Of a DNA stretch of 64,000 bases, positions 47,724 to 55,453 are shown piece after piece. The position numbers and the translations under genes were made by a program. Below the pieces are notes generated by a model. It had not been told where the DNA came from, ran no database searches, and was given only the letters and a program-made list of their open reading frames with translations. Location: contig LNEV01000006.1 in the NCBI GenBank assembly GCA_001464335.1, forward strand, positions 124,001-188,000, read 5' to 3'. The DNA comes from Rhizobiales bacterium Ga0077545 (lineage in GTDB: Bacteria > Pseudomonadota > Alphaproteobacteria > Rhizobiales > Methylopilaceae). Numbering within the stretch: position 1 is the first letter of the stretch; each line of letters starts with the position of its first letter.

Positions 47724-48239
47724 TTAGAGGTCGTGGCCCTTCCTCTTCATGTCGGCCCGCAGGCTGTCCATGAGGGCAAGGCTCAAGGTGCGGGACCAGT
47801 CCTGAACGAGCTGGTAGCTGGCGTTCAGCACGTTCGGCAGTTCCGCGGTCATCTTCTTGCCCGCCGGGGACTGGTAGAACGAAGCGATCGCCCTCAGCTC
47901 TTCCTCGGTGAACCGGCTCGCATAGACCAGCGCGATCTTGCTGACGAGATCCTCATCCGCGTTCGCAAACCTCTTGCCGACATCGACGATGGAAGCGTCG
48001 AGATCCGCCTGGAGGTTCGGCTGCGTGCGCAGGAACATGTTGCGCGCGTCCGTCAGCAGGCGCGGGACGACATTGTCGAAGCTCCTGCGGGCGCCGGTGA
48101 AATCGAGCACCGCGCGGGCAAGGGCGACATGTTCCGGGCTCGGAGGTTTCGCCGCCGGGGCCTGCGCGAAGGCCGGTGCGGCCAAAGTGCAGGCCACGAG
48201 GAGGGCGGCACCCGCGCGGCGTAGCGAATGGAGTGTCAT
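47724..48239 (-). CDS. DUF2059-domain exported protein
   Basis: The ATG at 48239 has GGAG nine bases upstream and gives 171 residues. A Sec signal peptide (about 1-25, ending APAFAQ) precedes a helical DUF2059 domain whose core is ALVYASRFTEEELRAIASFYQSPAGKKMTAELP, the usual family signature. The domain is widespread in proteobacterial periplasms; its function is unknown. It ends at the bidirectional terminator and starts 19 bases after the rpiA stop on the same strand, so it may be cotranscribed with rpiA. Confidence 0.85.
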   Translation of the reverse strand: MTLHSLRRAGAALLVACTLAAPAFAQAPAAKPPSPEHVALARAVLDFTGARRSFDNVVPRLLTDARNMFLRTQPNLQADLDASIVDVGKRFANADEDLVSKIALVYASRFTEEELRAIASFYQSPAGKKMTAELPNVLNASYQLVQDWSRTLSLALMDSLRADMKRKGHDL

Positions 48240-48258
48240 CAAAGTTTTCTCCGGAACA

Positions 48259-48963
48259 TCAGTTGGAAGATCGGACGATATGTTCGATGCCGGAGGGCCC
48301 GGCGACGAACGCATCACTGGCGAGACCGATGAACAGCCCGTGCTCAACTACCCCAGGAACAGCCGCCAGTCCATGCGCCAGAGCCTCCGGCTCGGCTATC
48401 CGCCCGAGCGAGGCATCGAGGATGAAGTGGCCCGAATCCGTGACCAAAGCATGACCATCCGGGCGAAGCCGCAGCTTTATCTGGCCGTCGCAGCCCGCCT
48501 GGGAGATGGCCCGCCGCACCGCGATTTCCGTGGCGCCGAGGCCGAACTGGATGACCTCGATGGGCAGCGGAAAAGCGCCGAGCACATCAACTTTTTTTGA
48601 TGCGTCCGCGATGATCACCATGCGCTTTGAGGCATAGGCGACGATCTTTTCGCGCAGAAGCGCGGCCCCGCCGCCCTTGATGAGGCGAAGGTGCGGATCG
48701 AGCTCGTCCGCGCCGTCGACCGTCAGATCGAGCTCAGGGATTTCCTCGAGCGTCGTCAGGGGGATGCCCGCATGCTTTGCAAGGCCGCGCGTCGCCTCCG
48801 ATGTCGGTACACCGACTACATCGAGCCCTGCCCGCACCTTCTCGCCGAGCAGTTCGACGAAATGCGCCGCCGTCGAGCCCGTGCCGAGACCGAGCTTCAT
48901 GCCGGGCTGGACAAATTCGAGTGCGGCGGCCGCGGCCGCGCGTTTCTGATCGTTACCGCTCAC
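48259..48963 (-). CDS. rpiA: Ribose-5-phosphate isomerase A
   Basis: A 234-residue enzyme of normal length. Signatures are [16 protein letters not shown] (phosphate-binding GTGST), [31 protein letters not shown] (catalytic Asp/Glu and Lys) and [15 protein letters not shown]. It interconverts ribose-5-P and ribulose-5-P in the pentose phosphate pathway. The start is a GTG that overlaps the stop of the upstream dehydrogenase gene as GTGA, so translation is coupled. Confidence 0.96.
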   Translation of the reverse strand: MSGNDQKRAAAAAALEFVQPGMKLGLGTGSTAAHFVELLGEKVRAGLDVVGVPTSEATRGLAKHAGIPLTTLEEIPELDLTVDGADELDPHLRLIKGGGAALLREKIVAYASKRMVIIADASKKVDVLGAFPLPIEVIQFGLGATEIAVRRAISQAGCDGQIKLRLRPDGHALVTDSGHFILDASLGRIAEPEALAHGLAAVPGVVEHGLFIGLASDAFVAGPSGIEHIVRSSN

Positions 48964-50411
48964 GCCTGAAGGCCCCCAAGAAGAACATATTTGAGTTCGG
49001 TGAATTCCTCGACGCCGTGGCGCGAGCCCTCGCGCCCGATGCCGGACTGCTTCACGCCGCCGAACGGCGCGACCTCGGTGGAAATGGCGCCCGAATTGAC
49101 GCCGACAATTCCGTAGTCGAGCCCTTCGGCCACGCGGAAGATGCGCCCGACATCGCGTGCGTAGAAATAAGAAGCGAGGCCGAATTCCGTCGCGTTGGCG
49201 TAAGCGATCGCCTCCTCTTCCGTCGTGAAACGGAAGACCGGCGCGACGGGGCCGAACGTCTCCTCGCGGGCGATCTTCATGTCCTGCGTGACATGGGACA
49301 GAACGGTCGGCTCGAAGAAGGAACCGCCAAGCGCGTGGCGCTTGCCGCCAAGCTCGAGCTTCGCGCCCTTCGCGAGCGCGTCGGCGATGTGGTCCTCGAC
49401 CTTTTCCACGGCGTCTTCGTTGATGAGCGGCCCTTGCGTGACGCCCTCCTCAAGCCCGTTGCCGACCTTCAGTTTCTTCACCGCCGCGGCGAGCTTTTCG
49501 ACGAAGGCGTCGTAAATACCGTCCTGCGCGTAAATGCGGTTCGCGCAGACGCAGGTCTGCCCCATATTGCGGAACTTGGACTGGATCGCCCCCGCCACCG
49601 CCGCGTCCACATCCGCATCGTCGAAAACGAGGAACGGCGCGTTACCGCCAAGCTCGAGGCCGACCTTCTTGACGCCTTCGGCGGCCTGCTTCATCAGCGC
49701 CTTGCCGATCTCGGTCGATCCGGTGAACGTCACCACACGAACCGCTTCATGCGTGGTCAGCACTTCGCCGATGGGCCCGGACTTTCCGGTGACGATGTTG
49801 AGCACGCCCGCTGGAACGCCCGCCTTCTCGGCCAGAACGCCGAGCGCAAGCGCGGTGAAGGGTGTTGCCGTCGCGGGCTTGACCACCGCTGTGCAACCCG
49901 CTGCGAGCGCCGGACCGACCTTGCGGGTGATCATGGCCGCCGGAAAATTCCACGGCGTAATGGCGGACACGACGCCCGCCGCCTGCCGCAGGACGAGAAT
50001 GCGCGAACCGGGCCATGGGCTCGGAATCGTCTCGCCGTACAGACGCTTGGCCTCTTCGGCGTAGAATTCGATGAACCCCGCGGCATACTCGATCTCGCCG
50101 CGGCTTTCGGCGAGCGGCTTTCCCTGCTCGCGGGTCATGATGACGGCGAGGTCTTCCTTGTTGGCGAGGATGAGATCGAACCAGGCGCGCAGGACGGTCG
50201 AGCGCTCCTTGGCGGTCTTGCCCGACCAGGACTTCAGCGCCTTTGCAGCCGCCTCGACCGCCTGTTTTGCCTCATCGGCGGCAAATTCCGGCACGCGGCC
50301 GACAAGCTCGCCGGTTGCGGGGTTCGTCACCTCGATCTTCGGCGTGCCGATCCACCGTCCGTCGACGAGGCAGGCCTCCCGCAGAAGGTCCTTGTTCTTC
50401 AGCTCAGGCAT
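48960..50411 (-). CDS. gabD: NAD(P)-dependent succinate-semialdehyde dehydrogenase
   Basis: A 483-residue aldehyde dehydrogenase. [23 protein letters not shown] is the coenzyme-binding core, [14 protein letters not shown] the second NAD motif, [23 protein letters not shown] the catalytic Glu region (E of LELGG) and [13 protein letters not shown] the catalytic Cys. The close match to GabD (GAANR/CANR-like motif and [27 protein letters not shown]) fits oxidation of succinic semialdehyde to succinate. No gabT transaminase is adjacent. It precedes rpiA in a coupled pair. Confidence 0.92.
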   Translation of the reverse strand: MPELKNKDLLREACLVDGRWIGTPKIEVTNPATGELVGRVPEFAADEAKQAVEAAAKALKSWSGKTAKERSTVLRAWFDLILANKEDLAVIMTREQGKPLAESRGEIEYAAGFIEFYAEEAKRLYGETIPSPWPGSRILVLRQAAGVVSAITPWNFPAAMITRKVGPALAAGCTAVVKPATATPFTALALGVLAEKAGVPAGVLNIVTGKSGPIGEVLTTHEAVRVVTFTGSTEIGKALMKQAAEGVKKVGLELGGNAPFLVFDDADVDAAVAGAIQSKFRNMGQTCVCANRIYAQDGIYDAFVEKLAAAVKKLKVGNGLEEGVTQGPLINEDAVEKVEDHIADALAKGAKLELGGKRHALGGSFFEPTVLSHVTQDMKIAREETFGPVAPVFRFTTEEEAIAYANATEFGLASYFYARDVGRIFRVAEGLDYGIVGVNSGAISTEVAPFGGVKQSGIGREGSRHGVEEFTELKYVLLGGLQA

Positions 50412-50486
50412 AAAATATCTCTCGGACTAGCATGGGTACCAGCCCCAACGCACAGAACCGGCTTTGCGGCTCGGCGGCCTTCCGAT

Positions 50487-50876
50487 TCAGCGTGCCTGGG
50501 GCGTGCACACCACGCGCTCGGCGAGGACATAGCAGACACTGATCTCGCCTGTCCTCGTGTTCACGCGGAAGATACCGCCCTCGCGCTCGTGATTGGAACG
50601 CACGAGATCGTAATCGCCGGGTACAGGCTGCGGCCCGGCCCCCTCGCCCGCCGCGTAACAGACCGACACGCCGACGGTGTTTTCTTTGATGGCATATTGG
50701 CAGGCGCCCATTTCGCCGGTCAGTCGGTTGACGCGGTAGAGCCGGTTGAGGTCGATCTGCGGGGCCGGCAGGAAGCGGTATTCCTGCGCAAGAGCGGCAC
50801 CGGAGCCCGAAAAAAGCACGGTGCCGACGGCACCTGCCACGAGGATGAGCGAGAAGCGTTGCATACCTTGTTCCAT
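50487..50876 (-). CDS. Small exported protein with a duplicated Tyr/Arg-Val-Asn-x-TGE motif
   Basis: A 129-residue protein with a signal peptide (about 1-30, ending AALAQ). The mature part holds two similar segments, LYRVNRLTGEMGACQYA and IFRVNTRTGEISVCYV, each with a conserved Val-Asn-x-x-Thr-Gly-Glu core and a Cys a few residues on. Two more cysteines occur (VSVCYAAG; VVCTP). It appears to be a duplicated beta-hairpin module stabilised by disulphides. No family name was recognised; function unknown, probably periplasmic. Confidence 0.72.
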   Translation of the reverse strand: MEQGMQRFSLILVAGAVGTVLFSGSGAALAQEYRFLPAPQIDLNRLYRVNRLTGEMGACQYAIKENTVGVSVCYAAGEGAGPQPVPGDYDLVRSNHEREGGIFRVNTRTGEISVCYVLAERVVCTPQAR

Positions 50877-50933
50877 GGCGACTCACCGCCGCGCGGGTGA
50901 TATTAGCCGCTTGCCTTCCCCGATCCCACCTGC

Positions 50934-51632
50934 ATGGCCGCCATGACCAAACCTCTCTTTGTGTTCGATCTCGACGGCACGCTCGTCGACAGCGCCCCAG
51001 ATCTCGTCGGGGCGCTCAACGCCGCGCTCGCGCTTGAGGATCTCGCGCCGCTCGGGGTGGACGAGGTGCGGATGATGGTCGGGCGCGGCGCGCGCGTGCT
51101 CCTCCGGCGCGGCCTGTCTTCGCGCGGGCGGGAGGTCGCGGACGGTCGTTTCGAAGAACTGACTTCTGCGTTCCTGACCCATTACGAGCGGCACATCGCC
51201 GATCATTCGAGCATCTATCCCGATGTCGAGCGCGTGCTCGGGGAACTCGAAGAGGCCGGGCACACGCTGGCGGTGTGCACCAACAAGCCGGAACACCTGT
51301 CGCTTCTTCTGCTCGACGCGCTCGGCATGCGGAACCGTTTCGCGGCGATCTGCGGCGCCGATACGTTTTCAGGGCGCAAGCCCGATCCGGTGCATTTGCT
51401 CGGCACGATCGAGCGCGCCGGAGGGCTGCGCGAGAGTGCCGTGCTGATCGGCGATTCACCGACCGACCGCGAAGCCGCGCGCAACGCGGCCGTGCCCTGC
51501 GTTCTTCTCGATTATGGCTATTCGGATGTCGATGTGCGCGATCTGGATGCCGAGGCGGTCATTTCGCACTTTGCCGATGTGCCGGCGGCAGCCGCGCAGG
51601 CCCTGGCCGTGAAAGTCGCCGCCGCGAAGTAA
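50934..51632 (+). CDS. HAD-family hydrolase, phosphoglycolate phosphatase-like
   Basis: A 232-residue HAD phosphatase. The nucleophile motif is VFDLDGTLVDSAPD (DxDGT), the Thr/Lys motif is VCTNKPEHL, and motif IV is IGDSPTDREAA. A four-helix cap (about 17-80) puts it with the Gph group, which removes phosphate from 2-phosphoglycolate, but substrate specificity in this family is broad. An ATG three codons on is an alternative start. It is convergent with the L,D-transpeptidase gene. Confidence 0.9.
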   Translation: MAAMTKPLFVFDLDGTLVDSAPDLVGALNAALALEDLAPLGVDEVRMMVGRGARVLLRRGLSSRGREVADGRFEELTSAFLTHYERHIADHSSIYPDVERVLGELEEAGHTLAVCTNKPEHLSLLLLDALGMRNRFAAICGADTFSGRKPDPVHLLGTIERAGGLRESAVLIGDSPTDREAARNAAVPCVLLDYGYSDVDVRDLDAEAVISHFADVPAAAAQALAVKVAAAK

Positions 51633-51639
51633 AAATGAA

Positions 51640-51663
51640 AAGGCCGGCGCAAGCGCCGGCCTT
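51640..51663. terminator. Convergent hairpin terminator
   Basis: AAGGCCGGCGC-AA-GCGCCGGCCTT forms a very stable stem 8 bases after the HAD gene stop and about 30 before the convergent L,D-transpeptidase stop. The T-run is short, so it is a GC-rich terminator of moderate quality that could serve both strands. Confidence 0.65.
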
Positions 51664-51693
51664 CATGCTGATCCCTTAGCCCCCGCCCTCGGA

Positions 51694-52278
51694 TCAGCGA
51701 AGAACCACCACGCGGGCGCCGACATTCACGCGCTCGTAAAGATCGGCGACGTCCTCGTTCGTCATGCGGAAACAGCCGGACGACACAGCCTGGCCGATCG
51801 TCCACGGCTCGTTGGAGCCGTGGATGCGGTAGATGGTCGAGCCGAGATAGAGCGCACGCGCGCCGAGCGGATTGTTCGGGCCGCCGGGCATGAAACGCGG
51901 CAGGTCCGGACGGCGCTTCAGCATGGCCGCCGGCGGACGCCAATCCGGCCATTCGCGCTTCATCGTCACCGAATGCGCCCCGCCCCATGTGAAGCCGTCG
52001 CGACCGACACCGATGCCGTATTTCAGCGCCTTGCCATCCGGCTGGATGAGATAGAGGCGACGCTCGGTCGTGTTCACGACGATCGTGCCGGGTTTGTATT
52101 TTCCCGGATACTCGACGACCGTCTTCTTGATCGGCGAGGTGCCCATGCGGCCGGTGCCACGGTTTTCCAGCGGCTGGCGGCTCGACGGATCGACCATCAG
52201 GGGCGCAAACGCATTCGCGGGAACGACAAAAGCCGCGGCTGCGGCAAGAGCGGCGAAGGAAAGAAGGATACGGCGCAT
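51694..52278 (-). CDS. L,D-transpeptidase (YkuD domain), exported
   Basis: The ATG at 52278 has GAGG six bases upstream and gives 194 residues; longer frames lack a credible start. A signal peptide (about 1-24, LLSFAALAAAAAFVVPANA) leads to a YkuD domain: VVNTTERRLYLIQPDGKALKYGIGVG near 68, IYRIHGSNEPWTIGQAVSSGCFRM, holding the catalytic His-Gly and Ser-x-Gly-Cys motif. It cross-links peptidoglycan or attaches proteins to it in the periplasm. Many Hyphomicrobiales encode several such enzymes. Confidence 0.93.
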   Translation of the reverse strand: MRRILLSFAALAAAAAFVVPANAFAPLMVDPSSRQPLENRGTGRMGTSPIKKTVVEYPGKYKPGTIVVNTTERRLYLIQPDGKALKYGIGVGRDGFTWGGAHSVTMKREWPDWRPPAAMLKRRPDLPRFMPGGPNNPLGARALYLGSTIYRIHGSNEPWTIGQAVSSGCFRMTNEDVADLYERVNVGARVVVLR

Positions 52279-52437
52279 GTTCGGCCTCGTTCCAGGGGCG
52301 GCACTCAAAGCCTGCCCACAGTGTTCCCTGTTCTTCCCAAGGTAAGACTGATTTTTCAATTGCGATGACACGGTTCGGACGCCGTTAAGGCAGGAGTGTG
52401 GCCGGAGGGACACGGTTTGCGTGGCACAAAAGCGCGA

Positions 52438-52466
52438 TTGAACTCAAAACGAAGCACAACTATAAC
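52438..52466 (+). promoter_or_regulatory. Candidate promoter for the GT8-capsule gene
   Basis: The 420-base gap 52279-52698 changes from GC-rich to AT-rich near 52400. It has TTGAAC (52438-52443), a 17-base spacer and TATAAC (52461-52466), a good sigma-70 pair, with expected start near 52473 and a leader of about 225 bases. No other gene, repeat or integrase could be supported in this gap. Confidence 0.45.
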
Positions 52467-52698
52467 GATTACAATTTTAATCCTACAGCCCATCCGGTGC
52501 GGCAATGACTTGGCTCAAAACGGCTGCACTCATCGCAAGCGTGTCGATCACAAAATATTGGCACCTCTATGCGAATGCCCCAATCCCCCACGGCACATAA
52601 GCCCCTGAGGATAACTCGATCAATGCTGCCCGATCGCCCACCTCACGCGTGAACGCCTGTGTCTTACATCGCGTCATCTAGAAACAGAACCGATCTCT

Positions 52699-53352
52699 AT
52701 GACCAAACATTTTTCTGCGCTATCTTCCAACGTAACAACACTCAACAGCGTCAATGTTGTGTTCGGCTCCGACCGACCATTTCTTCCGTACACAGCCGTT
52801 GCTCTCCAATCCCTTCTATCGAACTATAAGGACCACAGGAATCTCCGGATATTTCTGCTCGTCGATCAGCCTCTTTCGGACGACGACCAGCGTAGGTTCG
52901 AAAGCCTTACGGCGGGCCGTCCGTTCGAGTTGAACGTGATTGTCGCAGATGCATCAGCGTTTAAGAATATAAGAACAACAAACGGCATAACAACGCCGAC
53001 TTACTATCGCCTCTATATGCATCTGCTTCTACCGCCCGACGTCGATAAAGCCATCTGGCTGGATGGCGATGTTATCGTGCGATCGGATATCTCCGAATTA
53101 TTCGACATCGAAATGGGTGACACCTTGTTCGCGGGCGTCGAAGACACTCTCAGCAACCGTTATCGTCGCCAATTCAATCTTGAGGCGACAGCCAAACACA
53201 TAAACTGCGGTGTCCTCGTATCGAACGTCAGTGGAATGCGCCGCTTCGATTTCCTAAGAAAAATTGAAGATTTTATAACGGACAATAAGTACATAATCAC
53301 GCTCGGAGATCAGCAGATTATCAATACACTTTTCAGGGATCGATTAAGTTAG
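52699..53352 (+). CDS. GT8-family glycosyltransferase, N-terminal part, cut by a frameshift
   Basis: The 217-residue frame is a near-complete GT8 catalytic domain: VNVVFGSDRPFLPYTAVALQSLL at the N-terminus, the metal-binding DxD in WLDGDVIVRSDI (D122 and D124), NCGVLVSNV near 169 and GDQQIIN near 203. It stops at TAG where the family normally continues into a beta-strand and HxxGxxKPW. That continuation is found, in a different reading frame, in the next frame. GC content is well below neighbours and codon use includes many A/T third bases. It is probably inactive unless the break is a sequencing error. Confidence 0.75.
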   Translation: MTKHFSALSSNVTTLNSVNVVFGSDRPFLPYTAVALQSLLSNYKDHRNLRIFLLVDQPLSDDDQRRFESLTAGRPFELNVIVADASAFKNIRTTNGITTPTYYRLYMHLLLPPDVDKAIWLDGDVIVRSDISELFDIEMGDTLFAGVEDTLSNRYRRQFNLEATAKHINCGVLVSNVSGMRRFDFLRKIEDFITDNKYIITLGDQQIINTLFRDRLS

Positions 53353-53360
53353 TACATTTG
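53340..53360 (+). other. Frameshift junction joining the GT8 and capsule-synthesis frames
   Basis: Reading the second frame back from 53358 gives Ile-Lys-Leu-Val-His-Leu-Lys-Trp-Asn, exactly the GT8 strand that should follow the Asp-Arg at 53338-53343 of the first frame. Adding one base near 53343 would join both into one frame of about 709 residues. There is no homopolymer and no slippery heptamer, so neither phase variation nor programmed frameshifting is supported. Confidence 0.75.
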
Positions 53361-54827
53361 AAATGGAACCTTCATGGACACGTCCTTGATGGCTTCAGAT
53401 CCCGAGATTCAAATGGAATATCGCCTAAGGAAATTGCAGATGCACGCACAGATCCCGCAATCATGCACTACTGCGGTGAGATAAAGCCCTGGAGCGCTGG
53501 AAGAAAACATCGCAAGAACTGCGAGTGGCATGATTACGCTAGCCTATCTCCATACTGGGATGTCCTAAATTCTTCACTTTCGCAGACATCTGGATCCCCC
53601 TTAGCTCGGCAAACTGGCTTGCTAAAACGCTTTTGGGATCGCATCCGAAAACGGCCACGCGAACTACGTCACGTTATAAAATTACTGCAAGCGAACGCCG
53701 ATATTGCAGATATATCCTTGCGATGCCAAATGCAGTCGTTGTTACGACGACACGGGGAAAATATTTCGTCAAGGCATTTTAGCGCAAGCGGATTCGTTGC
53801 ATCTTTGCCGGAAAATAGCCGTATCGCTTACAGCGGAAACGGCGATGATCTTTCGGGTGGCTTTCATGAGAACTTAAAGAATATTTTCCGCACAGCGAAC
53901 ATCGGCACAAACATACATCCGGCCAATGCAGACTTCTCGATGCTTCTTCTCCAAGATCTTTATAGTGACAGACAATGGAAGTGTCTGATGGCATCACAAA
54001 TGGGAGTGAGTATCATATTCGCAGAAGCATCGTTCTTCGGTGCGTACGCTGGATATCATGACCCGCTTGCGCCTTATCATCAGAAGAAAGCGTTTGGGTA
54101 TGTTCTTGACGATCTAGGGTATTTTTTCGACGCGAGCCAACCATCTCGTCTAGAGACCATCCTGAATAGCTCGACATTCCAACTCGATTCCAAAGACATC
54201 GCACGTTGCCAAAAACTGATTCAACAGATCAAAGACGAGAAGATAACGAAGTATAATAAGTACGCGGGTCAAGATGCATCCCCTATGATAGCGGGATCTG
54301 TCCTTGTGGTAGACCAGAAACTATCAGATGCCTCCGTGGCCTTCGGAGGCGGCTCCGCGCAAACTTTCCAAGAAATGATAGCAGCCGCGGTCAGCGAAAA
54401 CCCAGGCAGGAAAGTCTATCTGAAGCGGCATCCCGACAACATTCATAATAACAAATCGGCATTCCCAAAAGTCCCATCCTTAGTTTCCGTTCTGCCCGAC
54501 GATTGCGATGTAACTTCCATCCTCGACTCCTGCCATGCTGTCTATACTGTCTCTTCTCAAGTCAGCTTCGAGGCCCTTTTGCGGGACAAAAAAGTTGTTA
54601 CTTTTGGAATGCCCTTCTATTCAGGATGGGGCCTGACGGATGATAGACAAAAGATCCGGCGGAGAACCCAGGCGAGGACGATTGAGGAGCTGTTCCATAC
54701 GGCGTGCATCAGACTTTCGGTCTATTATGACCCCCGAACACGTAAGCTGATTGAGATAGAAGGTGCATTCGACCTCATTAGAGAAATGAGGAACGAGGAT
54801 CGACAAGCCCTTCAGGGCCTCCAATAA
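53358..54827 (+). CDS. GT8 C-terminal segment fused to a KpsC-like capsule polysaccharide synthesis domain
   Basis: The 489-residue frame starts at a TTG with no ATG nearby, and its first 60 residues are the missing end of the GT8 domain (KWNLHGHVLDG; HYCGEIKPW at 37-45). After a Lys/Arg-rich linker (about 85-130) the rest resembles the Capsule_synth (KpsC/KpsS/LipB) family: KRHPD at 356-360, SSQVSFEALL at 399-408 and FGMPFYSGWGLTDDR at 416-430. Such domains transfer Kdo when priming lipid-anchored capsules. A GT8-KpsC-like fusion is unusual. AT-rich and next to a tRNA, it looks acquired. Confidence 0.72.
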   Translation: MKWNLHGHVLDGFRSRDSNGISPKEIADARTDPAIMHYCGEIKPWSAGRKHRKNCEWHDYASLSPYWDVLNSSLSQTSGSPLARQTGLLKRFWDRIRKRPRELRHVIKLLQANADIADISLRCQMQSLLRRHGENISSRHFSASGFVASLPENSRIAYSGNGDDLSGGFHENLKNIFRTANIGTNIHPANADFSMLLLQDLYSDRQWKCLMASQMGVSIIFAEASFFGAYAGYHDPLAPYHQKKAFGYVLDDLGYFFDASQPSRLETILNSSTFQLDSKDIARCQKLIQQIKDEKITKYNKYAGQDASPMIAGSVLVVDQKLSDASVAFGGGSAQTFQEMIAAAVSENPGRKVYLKRHPDNIHNNKSAFPKVPSLVSVLPDDCDVTSILDSCHAVYTVSSQVSFEALLRDKKVVTFGMPFYSGWGLTDDRQKIRRRTQARTIEELFHTACIRLSVYYDPRTRKLIEIEGAFDLIREMRNEDRQALQGLQ

Positions 54828-54863
54828 CCATCATCGCCCACGACTTTTCAGTTCGTGCTTCAT

Positions 54864-54899
54864 GCCCGATATGGTCGCAAAGTCGCGCCAATATCGGGC
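54864..54899. repeat. Nine-base inverted repeat between the capsule gene and tRNA-Val
   Basis: GCCCGATAT (54864-54872) and ATATCGGGC (54891-54899) are perfect reverse complements, separated by 18 bases, in the 109-base gap. It lies just downstream of the tRNA 3' end on the tRNA strand, with no T-run. It may help end or process the tRNA transcript, or be a trace of the insertion boundary. Confidence 0.45.
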
Positions 54900-54936
54900 C
54901 TCGGGTTGTGAGTAAAGGCTGGTGGCGGAGGTAAAA

Positions 54937-55011
54937 TGGTGGGCGATACAGGGATTGAACCTGTGACCCCTCCCGTGTGAAGGGAGTGCTCTCCCGCTGA
55001 GCTAATCGCCC
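54937..55011 (-). tRNA. tRNA-Val (anticodon CAC)
   Basis: The minus strand folds as a full cloverleaf: acceptor GGGCGAT pairing with ATCGCCC, D arm GCTC-AGCGGGA-GAGC, anticodon stem CTCCC/GGGAG around loop TTCACAC (anticodon CAC, reading GTG), and T arm ACAGG-TTCAATC-CCTGT. The discriminator is A and the CCA end is encoded. It stands alone; the 3' end faces the AT-rich insert. Confidence 0.97.
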
Positions 55012-55076
55012 GCCCTGCCGGGGTTGGTATGGGGATGGGGGCGGGCTGTCAAGCTGTGTCGCATCCGGCAGGTGGA

Positions 55077-55442
55077 TCAGCCGCGGTTCAGGCCCTTTTC
55101 CGCCAGGGCCGCGAGATAGGCGGCCCAGACGGTCTCGTTTTCCTCGGCGAGCTTGCGCAGATAGGGCCAGCTGTAGAGGCCGGTGTTGTGGCCGTCGCTG
55201 AAGGTGAGGCGCACGGCGTAGGAGCCGACGGGTTCGACATTTTTGATCGTCACGTCGCGCTTGCCGGGCACGGTCTGTTTTTCGGTGGGCGAATGCCCCT
55301 GCACTTCCGCACTCGGGCTTTCGACGCGCAGATATTCGGCGGGCAGCTCGTCGGTGCGGCCATCCTCCCACACGACGATGAGGGTGCTTTTCTGATCGGC
55401 GAGGCGAAGCTCGACCGGCCAGGGTTCGGCGGAAACAGTCAT
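55077..55442 (-). CDS. DUF971-domain protein
   Basis: A 121-residue protein with the DUF971 / GBBH-like N-terminal pattern: ELRLADQKSTLIVVWEDGRTDELPAEYLRVESP and then VTIKNVEPVGSYAVRLTFSDGHNTGLYSWPYLRKLAEE. The domain is the zinc/iron-linked N-terminal module of gamma-butyrobetaine hydroxylases but also occurs alone in bacteria, often near Mrp/ApbC iron-sulphur carrier genes. An mrp-type gene lies nearby (57834-58928), supporting a link to iron-sulphur assembly. It follows otsA by 11 bases on the same strand. Confidence 0.87.
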   Translation of the reverse strand: MTVSAEPWPVELRLADQKSTLIVVWEDGRTDELPAEYLRVESPSAEVQGHSPTEKQTVPGKRDVTIKNVEPVGSYAVRLTFSDGHNTGLYSWPYLRKLAEENETVWAAYLAALAEKGLNRG

Positions 55443-55453
55443 TTTTCGAAATC

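Noticed and set aside
52279-52698. Integration attachment site at the left edge of the AT-rich insert
   Set aside because: I looked for a copy of the tRNA-Val 3' end (TGGTGGGCGAT on the plus strand) and found none, so no att pair can be claimed.
53330-53360. Programmed -1 frameshift or phase-variable tract in the GT8 gene
   Set aside because: There is no slippery heptamer, no stimulatory hairpin seen just after it, and no homopolymer or short tandem repeat. A point deletion or sequencing error is simpler.
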